Shown: positions 26,369 through 35,212 of the stretch, in pieces
Numbering within the stretch: the stretch's first letter is position 1
How the letters are laid out: each line of letters starts with the position of its first letter
DNA from: Sphingomonas sp. Root720
Lineage (GTDB): Bacteria; Pseudomonadota; Alphaproteobacteria; Sphingomonadales; Sphingomonadaceae
DNA length: 64,000 bases
Assembly: GCF_001428605.1 (NCBI RefSeq)
Contig: NZ_LMID01000011.1
Span: 553,072-617,071, forward strand
Direction: 5' to 3'
Position numbers and translations under genes: made by a program
Notes under the pieces: model-generated
Told to the model about the DNA's origin: nothing
Database searches by the model: none
The model's input: only the letters and a program-made list of their open reading frames with translations

Positions 26369-28485
26369 CCGCGATCGTCGAACATAGCGAGTTCAGCCTT
26401 CCCGGGGTCCGGTGCGCTGCCTGCATCGCCAAGATAGAGCGGGGCCTGATGCATGTGCCGGGCGTGCTCGGCGCGCGGGTCAACCTGGCGGCCAAGCGCG
26501 TCGCCATCGACCATGAGGCCGCGGTCGATCTTCCCTCGCTCCGCGCCGCCCTCGATTCGCTCGGCTTCGTCGCCGAGCCGGTGCTGTTCCAGGATACCGA
26601 CCTCGCCAGTCGGAAGGAAAGCCGCCAGCTGCTGAAGGCGCTGGGCGTGGCGGGCTTTGCGGCGATGAACATCATGTTGTTCTCGGTGTCGATCTGGTCG
26701 GGAGCGGACGGGGCGACCCGGCAGCTGTTCCACTGGCTTTCGGCGCTGATCGCGATGCCCGCGATCGCTTATGCCGGCCGGCCCTTCTTCCGGTCGGCCT
26801 GGGCGGCGCTGCGCCGCGGCCGCACCAACATGGATGTTCCGATCTCGATCGGCGTATTGCTGGCGACGACGCTGAGCCTGTTCGAAACGATCACCGGCGG
26901 TGCCCACGCCTATTTCGATGGCGCAGTCTCGCTGATCTTCTTTCTCCTCGCCGGGCGGTTCCTGGACAGCGCGATGCGTGATCGAGCCCGCGACGGAGCG
27001 GGGGCGCTGCTGCGGCAGACCGCGCCCGGCGGCACCATCGTCTGGGGCGACGGGAAGACCGAATGGCGAACGGCGGACGGTATCTCGCCCGGAATGGCGT
27101 TGTTGGTGAGCGCGGGCGAACGCTTCGCGGCCGACGGGACGATCGAGGAGGGCGTGAGCGCCGTCGACCGGTCGCTCGTTACCGGCGAAAGTCGCCCCGA
27201 GCCGGTCGGGAAGGGGGCGGCCGTCATCGCCGGATCGCTCAACCTCTCGGGACCTGTGACGGTGCGCGTCACGGCAACGGGGCCCGACACGGCGATCGCC
27301 GGCATCGTCCGGCTGGTCGAGGCGGCGGGACAGGGCCGGTCGCGCTACGTCAGGATCGCCGATCGTGCCGCGCGGTACTATGCGCCTGCCGTCCACACCC
27401 TCGCAGCCCTGGCCTTTGTCGGCTGGATGATCGCCGGCGCGGGCTGGCACGCCTCGCTGCTGATCGCGATCGCGGTTCTCATCGTGACCTGTCCTTGTGC
27501 GCTGGGTCTGGCGGTGCCCGTCGCCCAGGTCGTCGCCTCTGGGGCGATGATGCGCCGTGGTCTGCTCGTGAAGGACGGTTCGGCGCTCGAGCGCCTCGCC
27601 GAGGCCGATCGGGTGTGTTTCGACAAGACCGGCACCCTGACCCTCGGGCGGCCCGAGCTGGTCGGCGCCGAAGGTCTCGATGGCGCGGAGCGTAGCGCAG
27701 CGCTCGCGCTGGCCCGGGCCAGCACCCATCCGCTGTCGCGCAGCCTCGCGCGTACCTTCGACGCCCAAGGGGTCCGGCCGGCCGGCGTCACGGATCTGCG
27801 GGAGGTCCCCGGGATGGGGATGGAGGCTCGTGTCGGCGGCGTTCATGTCCGTCTTGGTCGCCCCGGTTGGATCGGCGTGTCGTCGGCGGGCAACCGGATG
27901 CTGAGTTGCGCCTTCGCGATCGAAGGGCGGAAGCCCCATTTGCTCCTGTTCGCCGATAAGCTGCGACCCGATGCCGAGGCGGCCGTGGCCCGCGTAGCGC
28001 GCATGGCGATGGATCCGATCATCCTGTCGGGTGATCGGCGCGAGGCAGTTGCCGCCATTGCGGCCGCGGTCCATGTCCCGGCAATGGTCGGAATGACTCC
28101 CGGCCAGAAGCTCGAAGCCGTCCAGCGGCTGACGGCGGCCGGCCACCGCGTGCTGATGGTGGGCGACGGCCTCAATGACGGCCCGGCGCTTGCCGCGGGC
28201 CATGTCTCGATCGCGCCGTCCTCGGCGAGCGATGTCGGGCAGAACGCCGCCGACATCGTCTTCCTGGGCGACAGCTTGCTTCCCGTACCGATTGCGGTTG
28301 CGGCCGCTCATCGGACCATGCGGGTGGTTCGCCAGAATTTCGCGCTGGCGATAGGTTACAATATTCTCGCTGTGCCGCTCGCTCTGCTGGGGCTGGTCAC
28401 GCCGCTGATCGCGGCGATCGCGATGTCGACATCGTCCATCATCGTCGTGGCGAACGCGCTGCGGCTGACGCGGTGCGCGCGATGA
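26365..28485 (+). CDS. fixI: FixI/CcoI, copper-exporting P1B-type ATPase
   Basis: 706-aa P-type ATPase that moves copper across the inner membrane for cbb3 oxidase assembly. N-terminal heavy-metal domain with GVRCAACIAKIE, transmembrane metal site TCPCALGLA, phosphorylation motif DKTGTLTLG, STHPLSR in the nucleotide-binding domain, and GDGLNDGPALA in the hinge. Overlaps fixH and ccoS by 4 bp. Confidence 0.96.
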   Translation: MTAIVEHSEFSLPGVRCAACIAKIERGLMHVPGVLGARVNLAAKRVAIDHEAAVDLPSLRAALDSLGFVAEPVLFQDTDLASRKESRQLLKALGVAGFAAMNIMLFSVSIWSGADGATRQLFHWLSALIAMPAIAYAGRPFFRSAWAALRRGRTNMDVPISIGVLLATTLSLFETITGGAHAYFDGAVSLIFFLLAGRFLDSAMRDRARDGAGALLRQTAPGGTIVWGDGKTEWRTADGISPGMALLVSAGERFAADGTIEEGVSAVDRSLVTGESRPEPVGKGAAVIAGSLNLSGPVTVRVTATGPDTAIAGIVRLVEAAGQGRSRYVRIADRAARYYAPAVHTLAALAFVGWMIAGAGWHASLLIAIAVLIVTCPCALGLAVPVAQVVASGAMMRRGLLVKDGSALERLAEADRVCFDKTGTLTLGRPELVGAEGLDGAERSAALALARASTHPLSRSLARTFDAQGVRPAGVTDLREVPGMGMEARVGGVHVRLGRPGWIGVSSAGNRMLSCAFAIEGRKPHLLLFADKLRPDAEAAVARVARMAMDPIILSGDRREAVAAIAAAVHVPAMVGMTPGQKLEAVQRLTAAGHRVLMVGDGLNDGPALAAGHVSIAPSSASDVGQNAADIVFLGDSLLPVPIAVAAAHRTMRVVRQNFALAIGYNILAVPLALLGLVTPLIAAIAMSTSSIIVVANALRLTRCAR

Positions 28486-28634
28486 GCGGCATCGGGTTGC
28501 TGATCCCGGTCGCCCTGCTCCTCGGATTGAGCGGCCTTGCCGCCTTCATGTGGTCGCTGTCGCACGGCCAGTTCGACGATCTGGAGGGCGCGGCGGAGCG
28601 GATCCTGATCGATGACGAGGACGGCGAGGAATAG
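28482..28634 (+). CDS. ccoS: cbb3-type oxidase assembly protein CcoS
   Basis: 50-aa single-pass membrane protein: one N-terminal helix then the hallmark GQFDDLEGAAERIL and an acidic tail. CcoS/FixS is required to activate the oxidase cofactors. Last gene of the operon; starts 4 bp inside the fixI stop. Confidence 0.92.
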   Translation: MSGIGLLIPVALLLGLSGLAAFMWSLSHGQFDDLEGAAERILIDDEDGEE

Positions 28635-28683
28635 CCGGGCAGCGTGGCCATCGCTGCATTATCGGCCATGAGATGCCCGACCC

Positions 28684-28717
28684 GAAAAAATGCGGGGAAG
28701 GCGCCTGCCTTCCCCGC
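28684..28717 (-). terminator. Rho-independent terminator of ompW
   Basis: A perfect 11-bp stem, GCGGGGAAGGC at 28692-28702 and GCCTTCCCCGC at 28707-28717, with a 4-nt loop. On the minus strand the stem is followed at once by ATTTTTTCGGG, giving the U-run needed for intrinsic termination. It lies 27-60 bp downstream of the ompW stop. Confidence 0.88.
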
Positions 28718-28743
28718 CCAGGTGGAGGAGGGAGGAGGTCTCC

Positions 28744-29400
28744 TCAGAAACGCATGCCAAATCCGACGCCGACGACCAGCGGGTCGAGATGGACCTTCAC
28801 CCGCTGCGTCCCGATCGCTGTGGTGGCGAGACGCGTGGTCGTGTCGATATCGATATATTTGACGTCGAAGTTGAGAAATGTGCGGTCGGTCAGCGGCACG
28901 TCGACCCCGGCCTGGAGCGCATAGCCGAAGCTCGACTTCATATGCACTCTGGTGTTCCCGACGGCGGTCTCGAGCCCCTGCGACGCCTTCTCCGAATAGA
29001 AGATCGTATAGTTCACGCCTGCCCCGACATAGGGGCGAATATTGGCTCCCGGGGCAAAATGATATTGCAGGGTCAGCGTCGGCGGCAGCACCCAGGTCGA
29101 CGCGAGCTTGCCGATCGCACCCGTCGTGCCGGTACGCCCGCTCGCCTCGTGTTTTGTGGTCGCGACGATGAGTTCGGTCCCGACATGCGACGTCAGCATG
29201 TAGGTGAAGTCCACCTCGGGCATCACGCTGTCGCTGACCTTGACCTTTTCGGTGGGGAAGGTGGGCGTTATGCCGCCGGAACTCTCGTTCGGGGCCACCA
29301 TTATGCCGCGCAGGCGTATCAGAACATCGCCTTGCGCCGCCCACGCCGGCGCGGCCATCGCGGTCGCCATGAGCGCGGCCATGATCCTGCGGTACATCAC
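28744..29400 (-). CDS. ompW: OmpW-family outer membrane protein
   Basis: 218-aa, with an N-terminal signal peptide (MMYRRIMAALMATAMAAPAWAA) and the OmpW eight-strand barrel pattern. Family segments are GDVLIRLRGIMVAPNES, LTLQYHFAPGANIRPYVGAGVNY and the closing LDPLVVGVGFGMRF, which ends in phenylalanine as barrel proteins do for Bam-dependent insertion. Thought to pass small hydrophobic molecules. Faces away from hemN; two FNR-type boxes sit in the shared 127-bp gap, in line with FNR control of ompW known in enterobacteria. Confidence 0.92.
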   Translation of the reverse strand: MMYRRIMAALMATAMAAPAWAAQGDVLIRLRGIMVAPNESSGGITPTFPTEKVKVSDSVMPEVDFTYMLTSHVGTELIVATTKHEASGRTGTTGAIGKLASTWVLPPTLTLQYHFAPGANIRPYVGAGVNYTIFYSEKASQGLETAVGNTRVHMKSSFGYALQAGVDVPLTDRTFLNFDVKYIDIDTTTRLATTAIGTQRVKVHLDPLVVGVGFGMRF

Positions 29401-29457
29401 ACATCCCTTTCATCGGTTTCGATGACGGAACGTTAGGCCCGAGGTTTCGGGAAGGAA

Positions 29458-29471
29458 TTGACGTGCGCCAA
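29458..29471 (+). promoter_or_regulatory. FNR/FixK-type box 1 between ompW and hemN
   Basis: TTGACgtgcGCCAA, 9 of 10 positions of the dyad TTGAC-N4-GTCAA. It is exactly 22 bp (two helical turns) upstream of box 2, so two dimers could sit on the same DNA face. Confidence 0.7.
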
Positions 29472-29479
29472 GGATTTTC

Positions 29480-29493
29480 TTGACCTGCGTCAA
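29480..29493 (+). promoter_or_regulatory. FNR/FixK-type box 2 upstream of hemN
   Basis: TTGACctgcGTCAA, a perfect dyad matching the alphaproteobacterial FnrL/FixK consensus. It is 35 bp before the hemN ATG and 80 bp before the ompW start on the other strand. The box argues against starting hemN at the TTG within it. Confidence 0.85.
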
Positions 29494-29527
29494 GGTGGGC
29501 CGCCGCGATGTGGCCGATCAGGGTGGC

Positions 29528-30844
29528 ATGTGGCCTTATCATCCCGACCTGATCGAGCGGCCGGTGCCGCGCTATACGAGCTACCCGACCGCCGCCGAAT
29601 TCGCCGATGTCGGTGCCGGGCTCCAGGCGGCGGCGCTCGCAGCGATCGCTCCCCACGCGGAACTCTCGCTCTACGTGCATATACCCTACTGCCAGGAGAT
29701 TTGCTGGTATTGCGGGTGCAACACGGGCGCCGCGAACCGTGCCGGCCGCATATCCTCCTACCTGGAGGCGCTCGAGGCCGAGATTCATCTGCTCGCGCGT
29801 CACCTCGCCGGCCGCGGCCGGGTCGTCCGGATCGCGTTCGGCGGCGGCAGCCCCAATGCGATATCCCCGCTGGCTTTCGTCAGGTTGCTCGATCGGATCG
29901 TGACCGAACTCGACGCCGCCGCCGCCGAGATCTCAATCGAACTCGATCCGCGCTCGCTCGACGCGCCCTGGTTCGACGTCCTCCGCGACACCCGCGTGAC
30001 CCGCGCGAGCCTGGGCGTCCAGACGCTCGCGCCCGATATCCAGCAGGCGATCGGGCGGATCCAGCCGATCGAGATGATCGAGCGCGCCGTAGATGGCCTG
30101 CGCGGGGCCGGGATCGAATCGCTCAACTTCGACTTGATGTACGGTCTTCCGCATCAGCATCTCGCCGACCTCGACGCGACATTGATCGATGCGATGCGCA
30201 TGGCGCCTGATCGGATAGCGTTGTTCGGCTACGCCCATCTGCCCACGGTGATCCCTCGTCAGCGGCGGATCGACGCGAGCGGCTTGCCCGATGCCCGGCG
30301 TCGCTTCGAACAGGCCGCGCATGGCTACAAGCTGCTGACGGACGCCGGCTACCATGCGATTGGCTTCGATCATTTCGCGCGGCCATCGGATACGCTCGCG
30401 GTCGCGGCCGCTCAGGGGCGCCTCCATCGCAACTTCCAGGGTTTCACCGATGACCCCTCGGACATCCTGCTGGGCCTCGGCGTGAGCGCCATCAGTCAGT
30501 TTCCCGAGCTGATCGTCCAGAATGAGAAGATGGCCGGGCGATACCGCATGCTGGTCGGCGCCCATCAATTGGCCGGGCGGCGCGGCGTCGTGCGCCATGG
30601 AGACGACCGCTGGCGCGGCGAGGTGATCGAGGCGCTGTTATGTTCGGGCGAGGCCCGGATGAGCGAGGATCGCTTGGCTCGGACGCGCCATGCGCTCGAG
30701 CCGTTCGTCGAGAGGGGGCTCGTCCGTTGCGGCCCCACATGGGTCCGCCTCCTGCCAACAGGCCTGCCCTATGCGCGCGCCGTCGCGAGCTGCTTCGATG
30801 GCTATCGCGCCCTCAGCAACGGCCTGTTCAGCCATGCGGTCTAG
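29528..30844 (+). CDS. hemN: Oxygen-independent coproporphyrinogen III oxidase
   Basis: 438-aa radical-SAM enzyme that converts coproporphyrinogen III to protoporphyrinogen IX without oxygen. The 4Fe-4S cluster motif is in YVHIPYCQEICWYCGCN near residue 55, followed by FGGGSPNAIS and SIELDPRSL. ATG 29528 gives the standard N-terminus (LIERPVPRYTSYPTAAEF); upstream in-frame TTG/GTG codons fall in or near an FNR box. Supplies haem for the neighbouring cbb3 oxidase and FixL when oxygen is scarce. The stop lies 11 bp inside the next small gene. Confidence 0.94.
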   Translation: MWPYHPDLIERPVPRYTSYPTAAEFADVGAGLQAAALAAIAPHAELSLYVHIPYCQEICWYCGCNTGAANRAGRISSYLEALEAEIHLLARHLAGRGRVVRIAFGGGSPNAISPLAFVRLLDRIVTELDAAAAEISIELDPRSLDAPWFDVLRDTRVTRASLGVQTLAPDIQQAIGRIQPIEMIERAVDGLRGAGIESLNFDLMYGLPHQHLADLDATLIDAMRMAPDRIALFGYAHLPTVIPRQRRIDASGLPDARRRFEQAAHGYKLLTDAGYHAIGFDHFARPSDTLAVAAAQGRLHRNFQGFTDDPSDILLGLGVSAISQFPELIVQNEKMAGRYRMLVGAHQLAGRRGVVRHGDDRWRGEVIEALLCSGEARMSEDRLARTRHALEPFVERGLVRCGPTWVRLLPTGLPYARAVASCFDGYRALSNGLFSHAV

Positions 30845-31082
30845 GATCTTGCGCGGCGGCGCCCTTCCCGCATTGGGCGCGGTCCTGCTGCTGGTCCACC
30901 CGCCCGTGATGGCGAAGCGGCTGGTCCTGCACGGCCTGCAGTGCGGTTCGGCGGGGGCGATCGATATCGAGGTCGGGCGTATCCCGGGTCGTTCGCAGGA
31001 GGATGACGGCCCATGCATGGCCGGCTGCCACGCAGCCTGTGCGGGACGTAAGCGGCACCTCGATTCGGGGGACGACCAATGA
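30834..31082 (+). CDS. Small exported cysteine-rich protein
   Basis: 82-aa protein starting inside the end of hemN (11-bp overlap). MRSRILRGGALPALG plus VLLLVHPPVMA looks like a signal peptide with an Ala-type cleavage site. The mature part has one Cys (HGLQCGS) and a C-terminal CMAGCHAAC cluster followed by basic residues. The C-x3-CH-x2-C pattern could bind a metal or a haem-like ligand, but it is not the CxxCH cytochrome c site. I do not recognise the family; coupling to hemN suggests a role in haem or low-oxygen metabolism (inference). Confidence 0.65.
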   Translation: MRSRILRGGALPALGAVLLLVHPPVMAKRLVLHGLQCGSAGAIDIEVGRIPGRSQEDDGPCMAGCHAACAGRKRHLDSGDDQ

Positions 31083-31211
31083 AAGGGCGACCGTCCCGGT
31101 GACGCCGTTGCCGCCGCGGGCGATGGCGTGGACTCCGCTGTCGCCGGACGGGGCGCCAGACGCTGTCGTGCGAAGCCCGACACCTTATTCCCGCGCAGAG
31201 ATGCCCGAGCG

Positions 31212-31517
31212 CTAATCGCCGCTGTCGTGCAGGCGAAGATCCGGAAGCTTGCGCCGCTGGGCAAATGCGATTTCGAGGAGGGCGGATAGGGTCGCGACGC
31301 CGAGCTTCCGCATAAGCCGTGCACGGTGAATCTCGATCGTCCGGTGACTAATGCCAAGCACGCTGCCGATCTGCTTGTTGGTGAGCCCGTGGACGAGCCC
31401 GGCGACCACGTCGCGTTCGCGGTCGGTCAGTATGTCCAGCGAGGGGCGCCCGCGAGCGAGTTTTGCGCGGGCTTCGCGAAATGGCTGACGGTCGGATGAG
31501 GCCGCGCGTCGTGCCAT
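31212..31517 (-). CDS. LuxR/FixJ-type DNA-binding domain protein (half of a split regulator)
   Basis: 101-aa protein holding only a LuxR-type helix-turn-helix: LTDRERDVVAGLVHGLTNKQ then IGISHRTIEIHRARLMRKLG-type sequence (LGISHRTIEIHRARLM). There is no receiver. ATG 31517 is one base after the stop of the receiver gene, in another frame (TGAGATG). Together the two products equal one FixJ-type response regulator. Either they are genuinely separate, translationally coupled polypeptides, or a single indel has split the gene. The product could bind DNA constitutively. Confidence 0.75.
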   Translation of the reverse strand: MARRAASSDRQPFREARAKLARGRPSLDILTDRERDVVAGLVHGLTNKQIGSVLGISHRTIEIHRARLMRKLGVATLSALLEIAFAQRRKLPDLRLHDSGD

Positions 31518-31518
31518 C

Positions 31519-31923
31519 TCAGCCCCGCGCGGCTGGTCGCACGAGGCGTTCCACCGCCTTGACGAGCACATGTCTTCGCAGCGGCTTTTCGAAGATTTCC
31601 TCGAAGCCTGCATCCTTCGCGCTCGCGCACAGATCGGACGACGGGAAGGCGGTGATGAGAATGGCGGGCCCGGCCCAGCCCTTGGCACGCAACGCCGTCA
31701 GCGTGTCGACACCGTCGAAATCGGACATGCGATAATCGGCGATCAGGCAACTCGCATCAAGCGCGGTCTGGTCGGCGAGCAGCGCGGCGCCGCTCGCATA
31801 GGCGCGCACATCGAAACCATTGGCCTGGAGAAGAAGTTGCAGCGACCGGCGGACGCCAGGGTCGTCTTCGACCAGCAGGAGCCTCACCTTCCCGTTTGCC
31901 ATTACCCCGCGAGGGACATCCAT
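31519..31923 (-). CDS. FixJ-type receiver domain protein (half of a split regulator)
   Basis: 134-aa receiver: acidic cluster LLLVEDDPG, phospho-acceptor Asp63 in CLIADYRMSDFDG, TAFPS near 95 and EKPLRR lysine near 115. It ends at the usual end of a receiver; the matching LuxR DNA-binding domain starts 1 bp later in another frame. ATG 31923 has AGGGA upstream. The promoter region holds a GGGAAnTnTACGWA-type site (31978-31991, 11/12). Likely phosphorylated by a sensor kinase such as FixL or the short kinase at 39670 (inference). Confidence 0.82.
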   Translation of the reverse strand: MDVPRGVMANGKVRLLLVEDDPGVRRSLQLLLQANGFDVRAYASGAALLADQTALDASCLIADYRMSDFDGVDTLTALRAKGWAGPAILITAFPSSDLCASAKDAGFEEIFEKPLRRHVLVKAVERLVRPAARG

Positions 31924-31977
31924 GTTCGTCTTTCCCTGTAAGATCTCCGCTCTCGCAGACGGGGAAAGGCAGGTCGT

Positions 31978-31991
31978 TACGTAAAGGTCCC
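31978..31991 (-). promoter_or_regulatory. GGGAAnTnTACGWA site A, upstream of the split regulator
   Basis: Minus-strand GGGACCTTTACGTA, 11 of 12 specified bases. Its 5' end is 68 bp before the ATG at 31923, facing that gene. One of seven sites of the same pattern in 31.9-53 kb. Confidence 0.65.
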
Positions 31992-31998
31992 GATAAGG

Positions 31999-32613
31999 TC
32001 AGATGCCCATGCCGGCTGCGAAGGCGATCCGCAGGGCGTCGGACAAGCTGCGCACGTCGAGCTTCGACATGAGGTTGGCACGGTGGACTTCGACGGTGCG
32101 AGGCGAGATGCCCAGATCATAGGCGATCGTCTTGTTGGGAAGGCCCTGCGCAAGCCCTTCGAGCACGTCGCGTTCGCGCGGGGTCAGGACGCCGAGGAGC
32201 GTCCGAGCCTCGGACGCGCGGACGGCGATCTCGTCCGATGCTGCAATCCGTTGAAACGCGGTCTCGATCGAGGAGAGCAGCGTCGCCTTCTCGAAGGGCT
32301 TCTCCAGGAAATCGACAGCTCCGGCCTTCATGGCCCGGACCGCGATGGTCACGTCGCCATGGCCTGTCAGGATGATGACGGGCATCGTGATCCCGCGCTC
32401 GATCATGGCTTGCTGTACCTCGAGCCCGTCCATCTCCGGCATCCGCACGTCGAGCAGGACGCATCCCTCGGCGGCATGACGGACCTCCTTGAGGAACGCG
32501 ACCCCGCTCGGCCAGGTCTCGACGGCGAAACCCGAGGTCTTGAGCATGAAGCCCGTCGACCGGCGGATGGCATCCTCGTCGTCGACGATATGGACCAATC
32601 TCTTGTCAATCAT
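31999..32613 (-). CDS. fixJ: Two-component response regulator FixJ
   Basis: 204-aa FixJ, the usual family length. The receiver has [11 protein letters not shown], phospho-acceptor Asp55 in [20 protein letters not shown] and FLEKPFEK. The LuxR-type domain has [19 protein letters not shown] and [22 protein letters not shown] 32613 (or 32616) lies within the end of fixL, so the two are translationally coupled. When phosphorylated by FixL at low oxygen, FixJ activates target promoters; the GGGAAnTnTACGWA sites nearby are candidate targets. Confidence 0.95.
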   Translation of the reverse strand: MIDKRLVHIVDDEDAIRRSTGFMLKTSGFAVETWPSGVAFLKEVRHAAEGCVLLDVRMPEMDGLEVQQAMIERGITMPVIILTGHGDVTIAVRAMKAGAVDFLEKPFEKATLLSSIETAFQRIAASDEIAVRASEARTLLGVLTPRERDVLEGLAQGLPNKTIAYDLGISPRTVEVHRANLMSKLDVRSLSDALRIAFAAGMGI

Positions 32614-34498
32614 CATCCCCGTCCTCCATTCCGGCACGTACGAGCGTGAAGTGAAATTCGGTGCCGCCGCCGGGCGCGGGAAGCATCCAGATCCGTCCCC
32701 CATTGGCTTCGACGATCGTCCGGCAGATCGAAAGTCCGAGGCCCATTCCCTCTGTCTTCGAGCTCACGAAGGCCGTGAACAGCTGGGCGGCGATCTCCGG
32801 AGCCACGCCCGGACCGGTATCGGCGACGGTGACCCTGACGAAACCGGGCTGATCGGGCCGGCTCGACACGGTCAGCTTGCGGATAGCGCTCTCCGACATC
32901 GCTTCGATAGCGTTACGGATGAGGTTGATGAGCACCTGCTGGATCTGGACCTTGTCGACGAGAACCGGCGACGCATAGGGATCAAGATCGAACGCGGGCT
33001 CCACACCCTTTTCCTTCGCCCCCATCAATCCCAGAACGGCGGCTTCGTTGATCAGCGGAGGCAGGCGCTCCACCGTCTTCTCGATCTCGCCTCGTGCGAC
33101 GAAATCCCGCAGCCGTCGTACGATATGGCCAGCACGGAGCGCTTCCTTGGCTGTGTCGTCGAGCGCTTCCCGCATCATCGGGAAGTTCTCGGGATCGGGG
33201 TGGTCGAGCAGATCGCGGACGGTTTCGGCGTAGTTCGCGACGGCGGTGATCGGCTGGTTGAGCTCGTGCGCCAAGGTGGAAGCCATCGTGCCCATGGCGC
33301 TCACGCGCGAGACGTGGATCAGTTCGGCCTGAAGGGATTCGAGCCGTTCCTCGGTGCGCTGACGTTCGGTCAGATCGCGGATGAAGCCGGTGAAGAGGCG
33401 CTGCGCGCCCTCGGTCGTCTCGCCGATCGACAGTTCCATGGGAAAGGTCGTGCCGTCCTTGCGTTCACCGAATACCACCCGGCCGATGCCGATGATCCGC
33501 TTCTCGCCGGTCTGGAGATAGCGCGCGAGATACGAGTCATGCCGCTCGCGGTCGGGGTTCGGCATCAAGCAACTGACATTGCTCCCCAGCAGCTCGGCTT
33601 CGCCATAGCCGAAGAGCCGTTCGGCCGCGGCGCTGAAAGAGATGATCACGCCCTGGTCATCGATAACCACCATAGCGTCCGGCACGGTCGAGAGGATCGA
33701 GCGCAGGTGGCTTTCTCGCGACAGCACCGCTTCCTCGGTCGCCCGTCGTTCGGTGATATCCGAGATGATCTTGGCAAAACCACGCAGCGTGCCGTCGGCA
33801 TCGCGGAGCGCCGTCATGGTGACGCTGGCCAGAAACTCCGACCCGTCCTTGCGAACCCGCCAGTCCTCCTCCTCGATCTTGCCGGCGGAGGCCACGCGCG
33901 CAAGGTCATGTGCCGGCTTTCCGGCCTCAACCGCATCGGCCGGATAGAAAAGCGCGCTGCTCTTGCCGACGATTTCGGCTTCGGACCAACCCTTGAGCCG
34001 CTCCGCGCCCTCGTTCCAGATGGTTACGTTGCCGTCGACATCGAGCATGTAGATCGCATGGCCGTGGGCGCCGTCGATGAGCAGGTTGAGCTCCTCGGCG
34101 ATTGCGCTGGCCTCCTTGCTGCGCTGCTCGGCGCGCGCATCGTTGGCGAGCGCGCGGTTGCGTGACCGATTGACCGCCCCGGCCAGGATGATGATTCCCG
34201 ACGCCGTCAACGCGAAGATACCGGTCTCCACCAGTGCGCTCATGGCGAAGCCGTGGATGTTGGCGAAGTGGATGCCGATGGGAAGGGCTATGGCGGCAGC
34301 GACAGTTCCGGCGACAGGGCCCGCCCAGATGCTCGCCAGCAGGATCGGCAGCGCGAAGGGCAGGAAGGCCGCATGATCCCCGAGCCATGGCTGCGCGGCA
34401 TATCGCAGCGCGGCGGTCAGGCCTACCAGCGCGAGCGCCACCCCGATACGGCCCGCGAAGGAGCGACATTCAAACCTGATCATCGGCATGGATTCCAT
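32606..34498 (-). CDS. fixL: Oxygen-sensor histidine kinase FixL
   Basis: 630 aa from ATG 34498. Hydrophobic helices at about 15-110 anchor it in the membrane; PAS-1 spans about 138-250 and PAS-2, the haem domain, about 262-378. PAS-2 carries the haem-ligand His320 in [12 protein letters not shown], Arg326 and Arg340 in [12 protein letters not shown], equivalent to His200, Arg206 and Arg220 of Bradyrhizobium FixL, so it should bind haem and O2. The kinase core has the phospho-His411 in [29 protein letters not shown] and GMGLGLSI. Upstream in-frame ATGs (34534, 34609) exist, but that part is AT-richer and unlike coding sequence. Confidence 0.93.
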   Translation of the reverse strand: MESMPMIRFECRSFAGRIGVALALVGLTAALRYAAQPWLGDHAAFLPFALPILLASIWAGPVAGTVAAAIALPIGIHFANIHGFAMSALVETGIFALTASGIIILAGAVNRSRNRALANDARAEQRSKEASAIAEELNLLIDGAHGHAIYMLDVDGNVTIWNEGAERLKGWSEAEIVGKSSALFYPADAVEAGKPAHDLARVASAGKIEEEDWRVRKDGSEFLASVTMTALRDADGTLRGFAKIISDITERRATEEAVLSRESHLRSILSTVPDAMVVIDDQGVIISFSAAAERLFGYGEAELLGSNVSCLMPNPDRERHDSYLARYLQTGEKRIIGIGRVVFGERKDGTTFPMELSIGETTEGAQRLFTGFIRDLTERQRTEERLESLQAELIHVSRVSAMGTMASTLAHELNQPITAVANYAETVRDLLDHPDPENFPMMREALDDTAKEALRAGHIVRRLRDFVARGEIEKTVERLPPLINEAAVLGLMGAKEKGVEPAFDLDPYASPVLVDKVQIQQVLINLIRNAIEAMSESAIRKLTVSSRPDQPGFVRVTVADTGPGVAPEIAAQLFTAFVSSKTEGMGLGLSICRTIVEANGGRIWMLPAPGGGTEFHFTLVRAGMEDGDDD

Positions 34499-34719
34499 TC
34501 GCGCGATGTCGGCCGACGGTCGGCTCGGCGCCATTCGTTCGGCCCGTCTCGCTACAGTTCGCTCATAATCTGTATTAGCATGACGGGGAATTTCGGGAAA
34601 TCCTCGCATAAGTATTGTGCCGTATGGGTCGGTGGAGCGCTAACCGGCGAAACGGAGGTACGAAATGCGTGATTTTACGGATAGGGCTCAGCACGATATC
34701 TGCTGCGGAGATCGCGTTG

Positions 34720-35175
34720 TCAGGCGTGCGTGCGCTCGTCTTCGAACCGCCGCTCGAGCAGCTTCATACGGTCGACGATGCTGAAGAAGAAGGCGGTCGA
34801 CCAGCCCAGCAGGATGATCCCGTTGGCGCCTTCGATGGCGCCCAGAACACGGCTGCCCCGCGGCAGGATAACGTCGCCATAGCCGATGGTGACATAGGTG
34901 GTGGTGGAGAAATAAAGTGCCCGCTCCCAATCGCCGAATATACTCAGATAGCGATAGGCAGCGGCCCACTCCCAGATCTCCGCCGTGTGGAGCCCGAACA
35001 GGCCGAAGGCGACCGTCATCACGACGGCGATCGATGTCAGCATGTCGATCATCGGCGACCGTGCGCGGCGGTGGCGGCGCAGCAGCGCGAGGAAGGCGGC
35101 GAGGCCGAGAAGGTGGAAGAACACCGTCGTCGCCACGATCAGCGAGGCAAGGAACAGCTGGTTTGCGAGCGTCAT
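34720..35175 (-). CDS. Two-helix potassium channel-like protein
   Basis: 151-aa membrane protein with the potassium selectivity filter TTYVTIGYGDV between hydrophobic segments, and an additional N-terminal pair of helices (LFLASLIVATTVFFHLLGLA; a helix near residues 45-65). It resembles small bacterial ion-channel-2 family proteins without a cytoplasmic regulatory domain. ATG 35175 is chosen; the upstream extension lacks similarity. Reads toward fixL, with 220 bp between. The site at 35213-35226 lies 38 bp upstream but in the opposite orientation. Confidence 0.85.
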   Translation of the reverse strand: MTLANQLFLASLIVATTVFFHLLGLAAFLALLRRHRRARSPMIDMLTSIAVVMTVAFGLFGLHTAEIWEWAAAYRYLSIFGDWERALYFSTTTYVTIGYGDVILPRGSRVLGAIEGANGIILLGWSTAFFFSIVDRMKLLERRFEDERTHA

Positions 35176-35212
35176 CCGCACATTGTTGGCCTGCCGCCGC
35201 GACCGACCAACT

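Noticed and set aside
26056..28311. 751-codon minus-strand frame across fixI
   Set aside because: Antisense shadow of the P-type ATPase; no domain.
32606..34498. Idea that FixL has lost its haem ligand because arginine precedes IIGIG
   Set aside because: The residue before IIGIG corresponds to position 214 of Bradyrhizobium FixL, not to His200. The true ligand position, HDSY, is a histidine here.
34549..34558. GTAGCGA upstream of fixL as an eighth motif site
   Set aside because: Only part of the core matches and the GGGAA half is missing; too weak to count.
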